Source: Uloborus plumipes
Lineage: Eukaryota > Arthropoda > Arachnida > Araneae > Uloboridae
Direction of reading: 5' to 3'
DNA length: 64,000 nucleotides
NCBI GenBank assembly: GCA_038373865.1
Contig: JAXGGA010000027.1
Location: 62,001 to 126,000 of the forward strand
A program made the translations under genes and the position numbers. The notes below the pieces were generated by a model that worked only from the letters and a program-made list of their open reading frames with translations, did no database searches and was not told the origin of the DNA. Of this stretch, positions 1 to 11,897 are shown in pieces; position 1 is the first letter of the stretch; every line of letters begins with the position of its first letter.

Positions 1-592
1 GAGAACTTGATTTCTAGTTTCTTGTAAAAGAACAGGTCTACTAAGAAGATCGATACAAATAAACGACAATAAATGGAAGAATTCTCCATTGCAGAAAAAC
101 ATTTTACTTTAAGTTTGTTTATCTTCACTTTATTCTAGCTCCTCTTTCATGTTTTGGTTTGACTACTTGAGATGTTTCAGAATTTGGGTGTAAAATGTTC
201 TTTATGTAAAAGGATTACAAAAAGAGAGAGAAAGAAACGATTTCATTTTTATTGGCTTAAGAATGCCAAGCACTTACATATAGACACAGGCAAATATAAG
301 GGAGGAAAGGTAAAAATTTGTTTCAATTTAAAATCATGAACATTTAAATTCTACTTTCAGTACAAAACGTAAATTTTATTAAATAATTAAAAAGAAAAAC
401 ATCTAAAACCAATTATTTTTGTCTTAAGAAATGGTAAGAGTTAAATTTGAATTTTTTTTCCACATTAATTTCAAATAAGATATATGGCTAAAATTAAAAC
501 TACTGAACTACAAGGAAGTATTTGGATTTTTTTGTTAAAAATGTATGTACTATGTTATTGAAAATAATTGACAGTAAGACAGTTAACAACGA
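1..592. other. AT-rich sequence, no gene seen
   Basis: No coding, RNA or repeat structure that I can support. All frames are closed by frequent stops and there are only short A and T runs. Confidence 0.6.
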
Positions 593-771
593 TACAGTCG
601 AGTCTGCTTAGTAGAATAGCGATTTTGCCACGAAAAAATATTCTAATAAGCGGGATATTCCATTATCCATATATCAAAATAATGCATTACAATGGTTTGG
701 TGCATTGAAAATACATTATATTAAGCGGGATATTCTTTTAACCGATATTCTAATAAGCGGGCTCGACTGTA
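593..771. mobile_element. pogo-like MITE, TA target site
   Basis: A 179-bp element bounded by TA dinucleotides. The left end reads CAGTCGAGTCTGCTTA and the right end, inverted, reads CAGTCGAGCCCGCTTATT, so the termini form an imperfect inverted repeat. Inside, the phrase TAATAAGCGGGATATTC or close variants recurs near 651, 713 and 748. CAGT-starting ends with TA duplication are known for pogo/Tigger elements of the Tc1/mariner superfamily. There is no coding capacity, so it is a non-autonomous miniature element that would have depended on a transposase encoded elsewhere. Confidence 0.72.
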
Positions 772-2642
772 TTTGTAATTGGCTTCTTCAGGATGATAAA
801 ATTGAAAACAAAAGCCATTAAATTAAAAGTTATCAAAAACATAAAATTTTCTTTCTGCTCTAGTTAGTTAATCATAACGAATTTTTTAAGATTTAATCAA
901 AATACTGTCAGTAAAAAAAAAAAAAAAAATTATTCCAAACTGTTTTCAAACATTACCAACTAAATTTTAGGTTTAACATCTTCTTCCAATATTTTCATTC
1001 ATTATTCCATTTTTATAAAAAGAAAAAACAAACGATTTTGTAAAGTTTGTACCATATTTATACTTGTTTTTTGTTATTAAGGTAATAATCACAGTAAAAT
1101 CCACAATAAAGTGAATCAATAAACTCGTGTCTTTTAACTATAACAAGAACAATGTTGTGTGTTTTCGAATAAGGATGTTAGTTGTTTACGTATCTGATGA
1201 ATTATCTTTGGTTTATTTATAGCTGCATCATTTACTTGATTAAGTTTGCCTTTTAAATCAACATTAATGTTTTTAGATATTTCTCAGAAACTTGAGCAAA
1301 CTAACTTTCGTAGATAAATTTTGTTGTTCTAAGGAATTTTATTCACTTGAAAGGCTTTTGAGAGTCAAGAAAATTTTTTAAAGCGCCTGGATTTATTTTG
1401 AGACACAGAAATGAAGTTGAATTATTATTTTCTAAAGGATTTTGTAAAAAAAGAAAAAAAAATAGAGAAAATTTCATAGAACTGTTTTGAAGTTCAGAAC
1501 TCCTTGTGTAATTCCAAAGCAAGTGCCAAGAACTTTCATTGCATGTTTTATCTTTAACAATGTTAGATTCCTCAAAGTTTATTACCAATGAATGGTCTAC
1601 GTATAAGCCGCAAACGTTCAAAAACAAGTTGTTGTCTGGCAAAATGAACCTAATTTCTAATTTTATCTAAAGTTGAAACATATATTATAGCCTATGTATT
1701 AACTATTCTAGACACAAATTTGCAGAAGGAATAACAAAACTCAGCAAATTAAAGCATGTAGTCTAAAAATTTATTGAAATGATAAAATTAAATGAAAAAA
1801 TAGTCATTAAATCTATAGCTCTTTATAAGAAGCATAACTCAAAGAAATACCAAACAGTATGTTTGTATACCGAGAATGGTAATTTAAATGTACTTAGAGA
1901 TCTTTAATGTAATTTTAGGATAACTTCAGATAAAAAAAGGAAAACATAATTAAAAAGGCGTTGGAAATAATGCGAAGAGTTTCTACAACATTATATATAA
2001 TTTTTCATATTGAAGAAAAGAGGGTAAGAGTACGTACCAATTGTTTTTTTTATTTTTAAATTGTAAAGTATGTAAGATAAATATTTTTCAATGATACGCT
2101 ATGTTCATTATTTTTCTATGAATCAATAAATGGAGAGTACACATTTTTGTCTTTTAGAATTCAATAAGAAAAATATAACTGAAAAATCGGTCGCTTGCTC
2201 TATGCCTACCACCAGCATGAAAACGTGCAGGTAGTGTGGTTCCCAGCAATATTCGCATACATTAGGTTGTCTGCCGTTGTAACTATTACAGTCCGTGCGT
2301 CAGTATATAAGCACAATTCACACTGAATTCATTTTTATGATAAAACTTTAGATATGTAGATATTTATGCTATGAGTTACAACCCATAAGCCAGGGCCAAG
2401 GCAGAACTGAAGCAAATACACCCACAGCTCGATCATGACATCCTTCGACCGTGGTTTCGTCCTTATTTTGGACTCCTCAGTCAGAAATAGCCAATAATCG
2501 ATCCAATAAGACAATCAAACAATTATTTTTATTGAAGTCTTTAGGATTTTTCCTTCAACAACCTACAATTCTATGTGTCAATAATTTTAACAAATCCTAT
2601 TTAAAAATTTGCTCTAGCCACTCTACTTTCATTAAACTATTA
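772..2642. other. Intergenic or intronic, no gene recognised
   Basis: Mostly AT-rich with an A run near 914-929. Two somewhat GC-richer patches stand out: about 2160-2330, which is open in one plus frame for some 45 codons but matches nothing I recognise, and about 2375-2460, which resembles dispersed repeat sequence. Neither has a convincing splice-site context. Confidence 0.5.
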
Positions 2643-2891
2643 TCTATAATAATAAAAGCAAGTGTAATGTGTCTGTCTGTCCATTTGTCTGACCGAGCTC
2701 TCCAGCCAAATCTATCGCACGCAGGGACCTGGAATTTTTTACACGGAAGCACAAAGGGGCTGGCCACCAGATCTCGAAGCCCGATTTTCTATTTTTGAAT
2801 TAGAAAAATTTTTAAAAATTATTTATAAAACTTCTTCTCGAGATCGCTGCTCGCCAATACAATATGTGTTATCGTAAATCCTTACTTCAAC

Positions 2892-2970
2892 GAGCGACCC
2901 GATGGTCAAGTGGTTCTGCGCGTCAGGTTGAAGTTCCTGATGGAATGAGATCGAATCCAGGCCCGCAAGG
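2892..2970 (+). repeat. tRNA-like segment inside the Helitron
   Basis: The segment has an A-box-like stretch (GATGGTCAAGTGGTT, about 2900-2915) and, roughly 40 bases on, a B-box-like stretch (GAGATCGAATCC, about 2946-2957). This is the spacing expected of RNA polymerase III internal promoters. It is probably the head of a tRNA-derived SINE or a tRNA pseudogene, possibly captured by or inserted into the Helitron. I could not close a full cloverleaf by eye, so I do not call it a functional tRNA. Confidence 0.45.
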
Positions 2971-3569
2971 ATTTTTTCGAACAGCTGCATGGTTTTTTTT
3001 TTTTGAATGATTTTAATGATTGTAATGTCCTTATGCAGGTACATCCCCTCATGGGGATCTACCCCATATTTTTTTATAGTACAATATGACAGTTTTGGTC
3101 GGATCTTTGTTAAAATTGGCAATGGGGTCCTTCGATGCTGTAGAATTTTCTTATGGACGTTTGCGCCATTTTTGGGGGCTTTGAATCGATTGTGGCAATA
3201 AATGGTTTTTGATTTGCGGTACTTATATTATTTTTTTCAAAAATTATATACACTATCAATTATATTATGTTATTTTTTGTACCTTTATAAAATTCTGTAT
3301 TTTATACCTTGCATTTACGTCAAATTCAAGGTAAAATTAAAAGTCAAAAATTCTGAAGAAGTTAAATAAATGTTAAAAATTAAAGTAACTATTTTTTGTG
3401 ATTTTCATATTGGTTGTGAGCAAAAAACATCATTACAAACAAATAAAACGTATCAAACACCATGAGTGTTGAGTTATTAGGCAAAATCTGCTGTGTAATG
3501 TTTTTTTTTCACTGCGAGAGGGGGGGGGGTATGAAGGACCATTAAAGTGACACAAATTTTTCAAAAATA

Positions 3570-3980
3570 AAGGTTGGATCTCCAATTATCATGCTTCGAA
3601 ATTTGAACCCGCCCCGGCTGTGCAACGGTACGCGATTAGTCATTCAAAAATTAATGAAAAACGTGATCGAAGCCAGGGTTTTAACTGGCAAGTTCAGAGG
3701 TGAAAATATACTCATACCACGGATTCCTATTATACCTACAGATGTGCCAATTCAATTCAAACGTATTCAGTTTCCGAGTAGATTGGCATTTGCAATGACT
3801 ATCAACAAATCCCAAGGTCAAACGATGTCTGTTTGTGGCTTAGATTTGAGAACACCATGTTTTTCACACGGACAATTATACGTGGCATGCTCTCGAGTGG
3901 GTAAACCATCCAGTTTGTTTGTGTTAGCTAAAGATGGACTAACAAAAAATATTGTTCACGCTATAGCATTAAGAAATTGA
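3570..3980 (+). pseudogene. Helitron Pif1-like helicase, C-terminal remnant
   Basis: About 136 codons in one frame ending at a TGA at 3978-3980. The first in-frame ATG is at 3591, but the similarity begins upstream of it (VGSPII before MLRNLNPPRLCNG), so that ATG is probably not a true start. The residues LAFAMTINKSQGQT correspond to helicase motif V of Pif1/RecD-type superfamily 1 enzymes, and YVACSRVG to motif VI. The SFA-to-SRV segment followed by a short tail is the usual end of RepHel. Family proteins are well over 1,000 residues long, so roughly nine tenths are missing, including the HUH nuclease and the Walker A motif. In an intact element the protein would unwind donor DNA during rolling-circle-like transposition; this copy cannot. 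Confidence 0.9.
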
Positions 3981-4397
3981 TATTGTTTAATAGTGTTACT
4001 GTCGTAATTGTTTAATGATATATAATTTTAAGGAATAAATTATAATAACTTAAAAATAATGTTTGCCTTTTGTTATTTTTATATTCCGTCATCGTTCACA
4101 GCGCTCCATGCTTATTTCACGCATATACAACATTCTTACATACATACACTATACACATTCTACCATACATACATACTTACAATAAGTAAGCTATTTTTTG
4201 TCTACACTAGAAATTGCTACTATTGTGATTTGTTGCTATACACACTACTATTCCTGCGCTATTCACTTATCTGCATTTTCTAAATGCACGGGCAACGCCA
4301 GGCGGGTACAGCTAGTTATTTTATAATTATAGGTTTTAGGTTTACATCTAGAAATTTCATTTACAGATTTAGAAAAAAAATATATCTTGATACTCAC

Positions 4398-4588
4398 TTT
4401 CATCTTTAAATTCATATTGTCCGAAGAAGCCCTTGTGGTGAATAATGTGGTTGGAACGGAATATTATTTCAGCCTTTGGATGCATGGATAGCAAAGGAGT
4501 GTCTATTTTCGACCCGCAATAACGGCCCACCAACTCCTTTACATTAGCTGCTGTGATCGTCGATATATCCACGTAATCTGTTAAGCAC
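4398..4588 (-). CDS. Internal exon of a CUB-domain protein
   Basis: Read on the minus strand, this is 63 complete codons with one extra base at each end (191 bp). The acceptor is a pyrimidine-rich TTATTTGTTCTCACAG and the donor is GTGAGTAT, both good consensus sites. The peptide begins CLTDYVDIS, continues with ELVGRYCG and ends IIFRSNHIIHHKGFFGQYEF. This is the second half of a CUB domain: a disulphide cysteine, the DYV(D/E)I strand, GRYCG, then a F-x-SN strand and a GF..Y strand. CUB domains are extracellular beta-sandwich modules in secreted proteases, receptors and synaptic proteins. No other exon of the gene is visible here, so neighbouring introns must be long. I cannot name the gene. 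It is the only strong host coding sequence in the window. Confidence 0.85.
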
Positions 4589-5281
4589 CTGTGAGAACAA
4601 ATAACTGTTATTGATCCATTAGAAATAGACAAATGAGTTCATATTTCACGCGAATGACCACTCTTCCCTCCTGCCTTTACGATCGAGCAGTATATTCTAA
4701 TTTGTGAGAGCAATACGAAACTGCTTCCTTTGCAGTGACAGGATTTAGATTCAGTAACCTTTTATTGTATCGTGCAACTCTCAAAGAGCAATCGTTTTCT
4801 CTGTCTGCATTAAGTAATTGCTTTTTTGGCAGTCGATGCGTTTTTTGTATTTGTACTCTCTTAAAACTGTTTTCTGAAAGAAAATATGAGAAGAATGCCC
4901 GAGTGTTTATTTACGCTTGATTTTACGTTTTTTAAATGCAAAGTGTCGTGTTGTATTCATATTTTATGATATGGTATTAAGTAGTAGAATACTAATGGTT
5001 CATACGTTTAAGATTCATCACAATTGTTATTTATTGTCTCGCCCTTCATGGTTTATCATGATTTTAATGCTAAAAGAGTTTATTTTATTACAATGTATAG
5101 TTTAAAGATTAATGAAAAAATAAAACTGAATTACACAGAAAGTGGACGAGTCAAAGGTTGGCTCCTATCGTATACCACCACGGAAAAGTAGAAGTATTAT
5201 TACGATTTTTTCTAAGTCATAAACGGCGATACTGAATTATAAAAAATTTATCAGCAGTACAATTAATTAGTTTTAAGGGAT
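4589..5281. other. Probable intron sequence upstream of the CUB exon
   Basis: AT-rich, with no second exon recognisable. Open frames at 4735-5105 on the plus strand have leucine/phenylalanine-rich low-complexity composition and look like chance. Confidence 0.5.
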
Positions 5282-5692
5282 TACCTTTATCAGTGGCTAT
5301 AGTATGCTGTGATTTTGCTTTTGAGGAATGATAGCTCTAACTTCTAGGTAAGAATAAATTAGGTAAGTAAGAACCTTTTACCAGTAGCTACAGTAAACAG
5401 TGATTTTACTTTCGAGAATTAATAATTGAAGAGGCAAGTGTATAAAGGTGATATGTGACAATTTTTTAAATTTCTAGAAAAAGTTTTTTTTTAAATATTG
5501 TGTTACTTTTTTAATGGATTGTTCTCAACGGGTAAAACGGGATCATATTCTTTTAACACATTGAGAGATTCTATTAATTGGAAAGTGAAAAACACAAAAT
5601 TTTTTTGAAAAGCTTTTGCTAGAAATTAAAAAAAAATGTATCACATATCACCTTTATCCATTTGCCCCTTCAATTCTGATTTCTAGGTAAGA
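5282..5692. repeat. Tandem duplication, second unit split by a MITE
   Basis: Unit 1 (5282-5354) has CAGTGGCTATAG, then GTGATTTTGCTTT, then CTTCTAGGTAAGAA. Unit 2 has the same order with point differences: CAGTAGCTACAG and GTGATTTTACTTT at 5372-5423, and TTCTAGGTAAGAG at about 5680-5692. The 252-bp MITE at 5424-5675 lies between its halves. The insertion therefore postdates the duplication. A similar phrase (CAGTAGCTATAGTCTGAAG) near 62358 suggests the unit belongs to a dispersed repeat. Confidence 0.65.
5424..5675. mobile_element. MITE, AATTGAAG-ended family, copy 1
   Basis: The termini are inverted repeats of about 35 bp. The left end reads AATTGAAGAGGCAAGTG and continues TATAAAGGTGATATGTGACA. 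The right end inverted reads AATTGAAGGGGCAAATGG and continues ATAAAGGTGATATGTGATA. The interior is AT-rich and non-coding. A second copy with the same ends lies at 23653-23919. The target duplication is not clear, so the superfamily is unassigned. Confidence 0.75.
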
Positions 5693-8600
5693 GAATGTGT
5701 TTTAATTTACACGTGTTTAAACTCTTAGAATTTAAAGTTTACACACAATTTTTTGCAATATTATTTCTTTTTCTTCAACCACAGTCACTTCAATTGACTT
5801 TAACCTTAATCAATTTAACTTGTCCCCAGGGGAGCTCATTAAGAAAAAAAAATCTATGAACAAATACAGTGAATTAATTTTCGGTGCTTCACTGCACTGC
5901 ATTATACATTTTTTCAATATTATAGATTATTATAATACCATTAAAGAGAAAGAGAGAAAACAAATAAGCTGTAATGATGCCAGATTGAAAAAAAAATAAT
6001 TCTTTTTTTTTTCGTTGTAACTTTCTTGTAATTGAATTTTTCTTTTAATTGAACATTGTAATATTCTCGTGGGATTATATCATCATAGGCGTAAGATCAT
6101 TCAAATTTGAAATTGCCACTTTTCAAGCAAAAAAAAAGTGTTATAAATGAATAAAGTAAAATAAATAAATAAAAAAGCCCCTTTAAGGGAACCAAATATT
6201 TTTCTTTAAAGGAAAAGAACTGATGCAAATCCCATAAAAATAGAGCTATAGAGGAAAGAAAACTCTTTTATAGCTTGTGCGCATCGATTTTTGTACAATT
6301 ACTTTTCAAATCACGTTCTTGAGTATTATTAGGAAACTTGGTTTTCGGTGATTAACAATTTAGTGAAGAGAATCAGGCATGCGGTTTACTGTATTTTTTG
6401 TGTTCAAATTAAGGAATTTAAAAGCCGAAATCTATAGTATAATTAAAAGAAAAAAGCCATTTTTTTTAAACTGCAGTGTAATTTTCAAACAGCTTGTTCA
6501 ACAGAAAGTACGTGATTTCATTATTGATTCTCAATACAAATTTAGTAGGGAATCACAGCAAAAAAATAAAATTGGGAAAAATCAATGGATTATGCATTAT
6601 GATGGAGCTCTTGACTAAGTGATTATAAGTTTGCGTCATTAAAGTTGTAAAGTGAAAACTTGTAAATGACTTTGTTTTCTTTTCCTCTTGACCAAAGCAG
6701 GATATCGCCGTGCAATTGAAAAGGAAAAAAATCCATATTTTTACAAAAATGCCCACTAATGTGATGCTTCGTTAGGTAAAATAAAGAAAACGTAACTTAA
6801 ATGTATTAAACTACGGTAACAGTCAGTTATTGTAGTTACTGCTAGAATAACAGCCAACTACGCTCCAACTCAGATATATGCTGTTCGCTTCTTTTGTATT
6901 ATTCACAAATATAATACTTTGACCTCTATATTATTTTAAAAGTACCATTATCATAATAGTATTGCTAAAGTAGTATTGATCAAAGAATTTTTTACTCGAA
7001 ACTGGCAGTGGTTGAAACGGAGTAAAAAGAAAAAATTCACGAACTCAAGTAAATATGTGTGCACTTTGAAATATCATTATTAAAGAAAGAAATGTTTTAA
7101 AAGCTAATGTAAATGCTTTCAAACATGTAAATGGTGAGCTGTTTAAATTACTGGATGTAATTTTTTTAAAAAATAAATCGGATTTTTTAAATTTTTGTAA
7201 AAAGAATATGGAAATTTTTTGGTTTTAATTAATTTGCATTAACAAATATAACTAAGCTTGCAACTGATGTCAGTCAAAATCACAAATCAGTATAATAGTA
7301 TTAAACGTCATCAAAATATTCCAGAATATGCTGTAAAACCAATTTAAATAAAAATGTATACAATTCAAATCAAGTTTAACATAGACGACATAATAGTGCG
7401 CTATAAATAGCAGAAAATAGAGGGAATAAATATATTGGGTAGCGCTGTATGAAATTAAAATTAAACTAAGGAAAAAAAGGTTTTTATTTTTTTGAACTTA
7501 ATACTATTTTCTGAAAAAAAAAAAAAATACAAAAAAAAACCCTACTCTCGATGCATGGATACGGTAGATCAAAATCAGACATCTACATTTTCTTCGCCAT
7601 TTTTATTGTAAAATTATGTAAAACCTATATGTGTAACTTTGCAAAGAGAAAATTTTTCTAACTCCAATCTTTACATTTAATGAATAATTTTAATTCCTTA
7701 AAATATATATGTACATGTTTTAAGCAAGAATTAATGCTTGAAGCAATAGTATAGTTTTCAGCTTCTTTTTTAAAATTTGAACAAATGTGCACACACTATA
7801 GTTACAAGTCTAATCTGAAAGTACTTTTCTTCACACCCACATTTCAGTCTTAAGATTTCTTTGTTTTGTCAAAAAAAAAATCTGAATACAGCGGTTACGT
7901 TATTAATTAAAACAAAAACAAAGGGGGGGGGGAGTTATTTGTAAGTGTCCATTGAATACAGATAAAAATTAGAATTGTCAGGTTTTTGCGTAATTAGTGA
8001 TAATATGAATAGAAAAAATGGTTAAGTGAGAATAGAAACCTAGGGACGAAATCAATAAAAGGCAGAAAAGTTGTAATGGCTAGTAAAAATGCAGAACTAG
8101 TAAAATATAGGGTTTTTAAGAGAATTTATTCGGTTTACGTAAAAGAAAAAACAATTTTAATCAATGGTTAGAAAAATCCTTTGATTAAAATCACCAATTA
8201 AAATTTGAATCATTGACACCCTATTAAATGTTGACACTGAAAACCGCTTTTGCATTTCAAAGCTGCATTATATTTAGCAGCACACGTTACTTTCATAATG
8301 TACCAAGAATTTTCACCAGTTTTCATTTATTTATAAAATTATTACATATATTACCCTCGCCTCAATATATTTTGTATTACAATCACAAAGTTTCTATTTA
8401 ATCTAAAATGGATATCGTATATGGATGCGTTTGTCATAAAGATGATCTGAAAAGCTATTCTCATGAATTTAGAAGCAAGTATAATGTAAAACATGATTTA
8501 GAAATGCTGGAATAAACTTGAAGAAAAACGAAAGGAAAAAGCCGTTCCCAAAAGTAATTTCTTGGTTAAAGCCTTGAGGCGAGAAAGCGTATGCATTTAT

Positions 8601-9322
8601 TGTAAGTCATTAAATTGTGATTTTCACAATAGCAAGCAGCGTCTCGTCTTAAATGTATGCCATTATAAGAATATGTAAGTCAGAAAATTATCCAGAGAAA
8701 ATCAAATTTATCACTGCACTTTTCATAAGGATAAATATTCCTTATTGGTATCATAACAACTTGAAAGTTAGTGCATTTTAACATCACTCAAAAGTATTCA
8801 ATTCAACTTAATCAGCTATATGTGTGACTGTTATTAACCCAGGGCTCGTTTCTGATTAATTTCTTTTGAATAAAAAGCTACCTTTTATCTCAGTTTATTT
8901 AATGGGTTTCTGTCGCTGCGAATTATTATCAAATAAGATTCCATTGATTTGAATAGTTACGCTTATTATACAGAATTTTACAATCCATTAATTACGTAAC
9001 TTATTGATGCGTAAAAAGTACTAAAAAAACTGCAACTAAAACTTCGTCAAAAGTCTAAAATATAAATTCTCAAACTTCACTTATTTAAGTTGCACAATAA
9101 CCAACCAGAAAATTCGAAAAAGGCTTCACAAGGATGCTCCACCTCTTATAAACTCATTTTTATCTGTTTTCTTGTTCCCTGAAATACGTACCGGCAATTC
9201 TAATTTATACGCAATTTTATCCTCTTTATTCTGCTTTTATATGTATTAATTGATTTTTGAAAAAATCGTAATCAGTTCATTTGGGAGCATAAAATGTGTA
9301 ATATAATGAAAGGATAAACAAG
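5693..9322. other. Long AT-rich stretch, no gene seen
   Basis: Contains homopolymer runs (T near 6003-6011, A near 7515-7540, G near 7923-7932) but nothing I can assign. The longest open frames here are short and of low complexity. Confidence 0.55.
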
Positions 9323-9375
9323 TACCGTAAAATGAGGCGAATCGGTATACTTTCCAGCTTTAATTGTAAAAAAAG

Positions 9376-10670
9376 TACCGTAAAATGGGGTGTATAGGAA
9401 CAGCGGGGTCAATCGGAACAAAACTTCCCGACCGTACAAAGAAATTCTTCATAAATATACTATTAGGTATTTTTCGCCATTAATTTTTTTTTCTAGAAAG
9501 GTAAGATCATAGGAAGTAGGAAAAAATTACTTTTGTCAATGTGGCAACGCTACTGGCTTCTAAGGAGGGCTGCACGTGGAATGCTAGAAAACATCACATT
9601 TTCATAGACTGCAAAACTTCATATGCAAGAACAAACCTTCTTATATTTTAAACCTAAGAGTGGTATGTTTCAATTATACATGTATCTGAACAACAGAATA
9701 CCATAATAGAATTTACATTTTTTATAAATTGTGTCATAAAAATTAAGAATTCTGAAAAATGTCACAGGAAAAAAATTTGCGGGGGGAATCGGAACACTTA
9801 GTTCTGTTGTTCCAATTCAAACTTATTTGAAGGAAACTGTTTGAAAAATCAAGATTCTAACCCCAATTCTTCTAATCAAGACGAGGACAATAATTTATTA
9901 CTGTTTATCCCTTCTCGTGAGCAACTAGATCTTAGAATGACAGAAAGTTGCAGATTTCAAAAGATTTTTTCTCCAGGAGACTTCTTTTTACTTAAAATAC
10001 GAGGGGGAAAGTCATATAGACTTTATATAGCAAAAGGCCAGCACACAGACAGTGATGAATAAGCGAAAAAATCTTTCAGGACAATCCCCGAAACCCAGAG
10101 ATTTCCAGAAACTAAAGAAAAGGCAGAGTTTACCCCAGAAGATGCTATGAAAAAACTTAAGCCAAGTCACAATTGCTAGTTTTAAGGACAAGTACATATT
10201 TGTCGAAGACATGAGTGACTTCCATACATCTTAAATCTTTGTATTTCAATTCAAAAGCATTTCTTAAAATTACTTTTCATTTTTCATAAGTTCAAAATTA
10301 TTTTGAATTTTGACAAATTATAAACGTTTACTGGTATTGAAATTATACTTTTATTTGACAGTAATTATCTGTTCTTAATCTTCCCAATCAATATTACTCA
10401 TGTTTGTGAGACCTGTTACAGGTTAAATGGAAAAAAATAAAATTTTAACACGTGTTCCGATTGACCCCTATCAACGGGGTGATTCGGAACACCCATAATT
10501 TCCTATATATTTTAATAATAACTGTTCAAAATGTTTTGTCTTTGCTTGGAATATCAAAAGTAAAGCAAGACCGAAGTTTTTACCCAGAAAATCAAATTAA
10601 AAAAAATCTTTTAACTGCTTTTTTTACAATCAAAGCTTAAAAGTGTTCCGATTCACCCCATTTTACGGTA
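9376..10670 (+). mobile_element. TA-inserting element, copy A (nested)
   Basis: A 1.295-kb element from TACCGTAAAATGGGG to CCCCATTTTACGGTA. It is flanked by a TA duplication whose empty site is seen in copy C, so target duplication of TA is shown directly, as expected for the Tc1/mariner/pogo superfamily. The inverted repeat proper is about 15 bp. The motif GGGGTCAATCGGAACA or its complement recurs at about 9405, 9781, 10453, 10476 and 10644, with a weaker copy at 9808, so copies sit both subterminally and internally. It carries one decayed frame (9841-10179) and no catalytic domain that I can find. Confidence 0.9.
9841..10179 (+). pseudogene. Transposon C-terminal module remnant in copy A
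   Basis: One frame, interrupted by a single TAA at 10060-10062 and closed by TAG at 10177-10179. It starts at a TTG context rather than a clear initiator. In order it has an acidic/asparagine-rich lead (SSNQDEDNN), then SREQLDLRMTESCRF, then FSPGDFFLLKIRGGKSYRLY, then RFPETKEKAEFTPEDAMKKL. The pattern of a GDF-hydrophobic-K strand followed by a short F-P-E-x-x and acidic tail resembles the C-terminal tail seen in jerky/CENP-B-type pogo transposase relatives. That assignment is from memory of the family and is tentative. The DNA-binding and DDE catalytic parts are absent. A copy of the same frame survives on the minus strand within copies B and C. Confidence 0.5.
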
Positions 10671-11897
10671 GTTAAAAGATTTTTTTTTTAGTTTGATTTT
10701 TTGGGAAAAAACTTCGGTCTTGCTTTGCTTTTGATATTCCAAGCAAAGACAAAATATTTTGAACAGTTATTATTTATATATATAGGAATTTAGAGGTCTT
10801 CCGTATCACCCCGCTGATAGGGGTCAATCGGAACACATGTTAAAATTTTTATTTTTTTTCTTATTAACGTGTAATAGGTCTCACAAACATGAGTAATATT
10901 GATGGGGGAGAATAAGAATAGATAGTTTCTGTAAAATATAAAGTTTATTTTCTATGCCAGTAAACGTTTATGATTTGTACAAATTAAAAATAATTTTGAA
11001 CTTATAAAAATTTCAAATTTAAAAAAATGCTTTTGAATTGAAATACAAAGGTTTAACATAAAATGAAGTCACTCATGTCTTCCACAAATATGTACTTGTC
11101 CTTAAAACTAGCAGTTGTGGTTTGGCTTAAGTTTTTTCATAACATCTTCTGGGATGAGCGCTGCCTTTTCTTTAGTTTCTTAAAATCCCTGGGTTTCGGG
11201 TACTGTCCTGTAATATTTTCCCACTTATTCATCACTATCTGCTGGATTTTTGCTACAAAAATCACCCCATGCATTTTAAGTAAAAAGAAGTTTCCTGGAG
11301 CAAAAATATTTTTAAATCTGCAACTGTCTGTCATTCTAAAAACTAGTTGCTCACGAGAAGAGATTAACAGTAATAAAACCTTGTCCTTGTCTTGACTAAA
11401 AGAATTGGGGTTAGAATCTTGATTTTTTTTTCAAGCAGTTTCCTTTAAATAAGCTTGAATTAGAACAACAGAACAAAGTGTTCCGATTCACCCGCAAATC
11501 CCTATTCCTGTGACATTCTGAAGAATTTTTCATTTTTATGCCACAATTACAATATGTTGTCTCTTCTAATGTGGCACTCTGTTGCTCAGATATATGCATA
11601 ATTAAAAAATACAATTCTTAGACTTGAGATATAAAGGTGTCTGTGCTTACATATAGAGTTTTGAAAGCCATGAAAACTTGATGTTTTTTAGCTTCCCGCT
11701 TGCACCCTTGCACAGAAGCCAATAGTGTTGCCAGAATGACAAAAATATGTTTTCCCACTTCTTATAATGTTACCTTTCTAAAAGAAAATTTAAGTGCCAA
11801 AAATACCCGACGGTATATATATGAAGAATTTCTTTGAATGATCAGGAAGTTTGGTTCCGAATCACCCCGCTGTTCCTATACACCTCATTTTACGGTG

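Larger units (their letters stand above)
2643..4315 (+). mobile_element. Internally deleted Helitron
   Basis: The element starts with TC (TCTATAATAATAAAAGC) immediately after an A and ends with GGGTACAGCTAG immediately before a T. This is the Helitron signature: 5' TC, 3' CTAG and insertion between A and T without target duplication. A short GC-rich region (about 4285-4305, GGGCAACGCCAGGCGGG) just before the CTAG is where Helitrons place their terminal hairpin. The 5' end also carries a GTCTGTCTGTCC run, which recurs at the start of the second Helitron in this window. The 1.67-kb body holds only the last part of the helicase (3570-3980). The Rep nuclease and the N-terminal helicase are missing, so the copy cannot be autonomous. 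Confidence 0.88.
9323..11897 (-). mobile_element. TA-inserting element, copy B (split host copy)
   Basis: The older copy lies on the minus strand and is split. Its outer end occupies 9323-9375 (TACCGTAAAATGAGGCGAAT...) and the rest occupies 10671-11897, ending CCTCATTTTACGG. Rejoined, it is about 1.28 kb, the same size as copies A and C. The join falls where copy C, uninterrupted, reads TTGTAAAAAAAGCAGTTAAAAG: copy B had TA at that spot and copy A went into it. On the minus strand at 11334-11137 a remnant frame reads SCRFKNIFAPGNFFLLKM, matching the remnant in copy A. Motif variants of TTCCGATTCACCC lie near both ends and internally. Confidence 0.88.

Noticed and set aside
11063..11395. Plus-strand open frame of 110 codons in the nested element
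   Set aside because: It is antisense to the real remnant frame of copy B. The same shadow appears at 20104-20289 in copy C.
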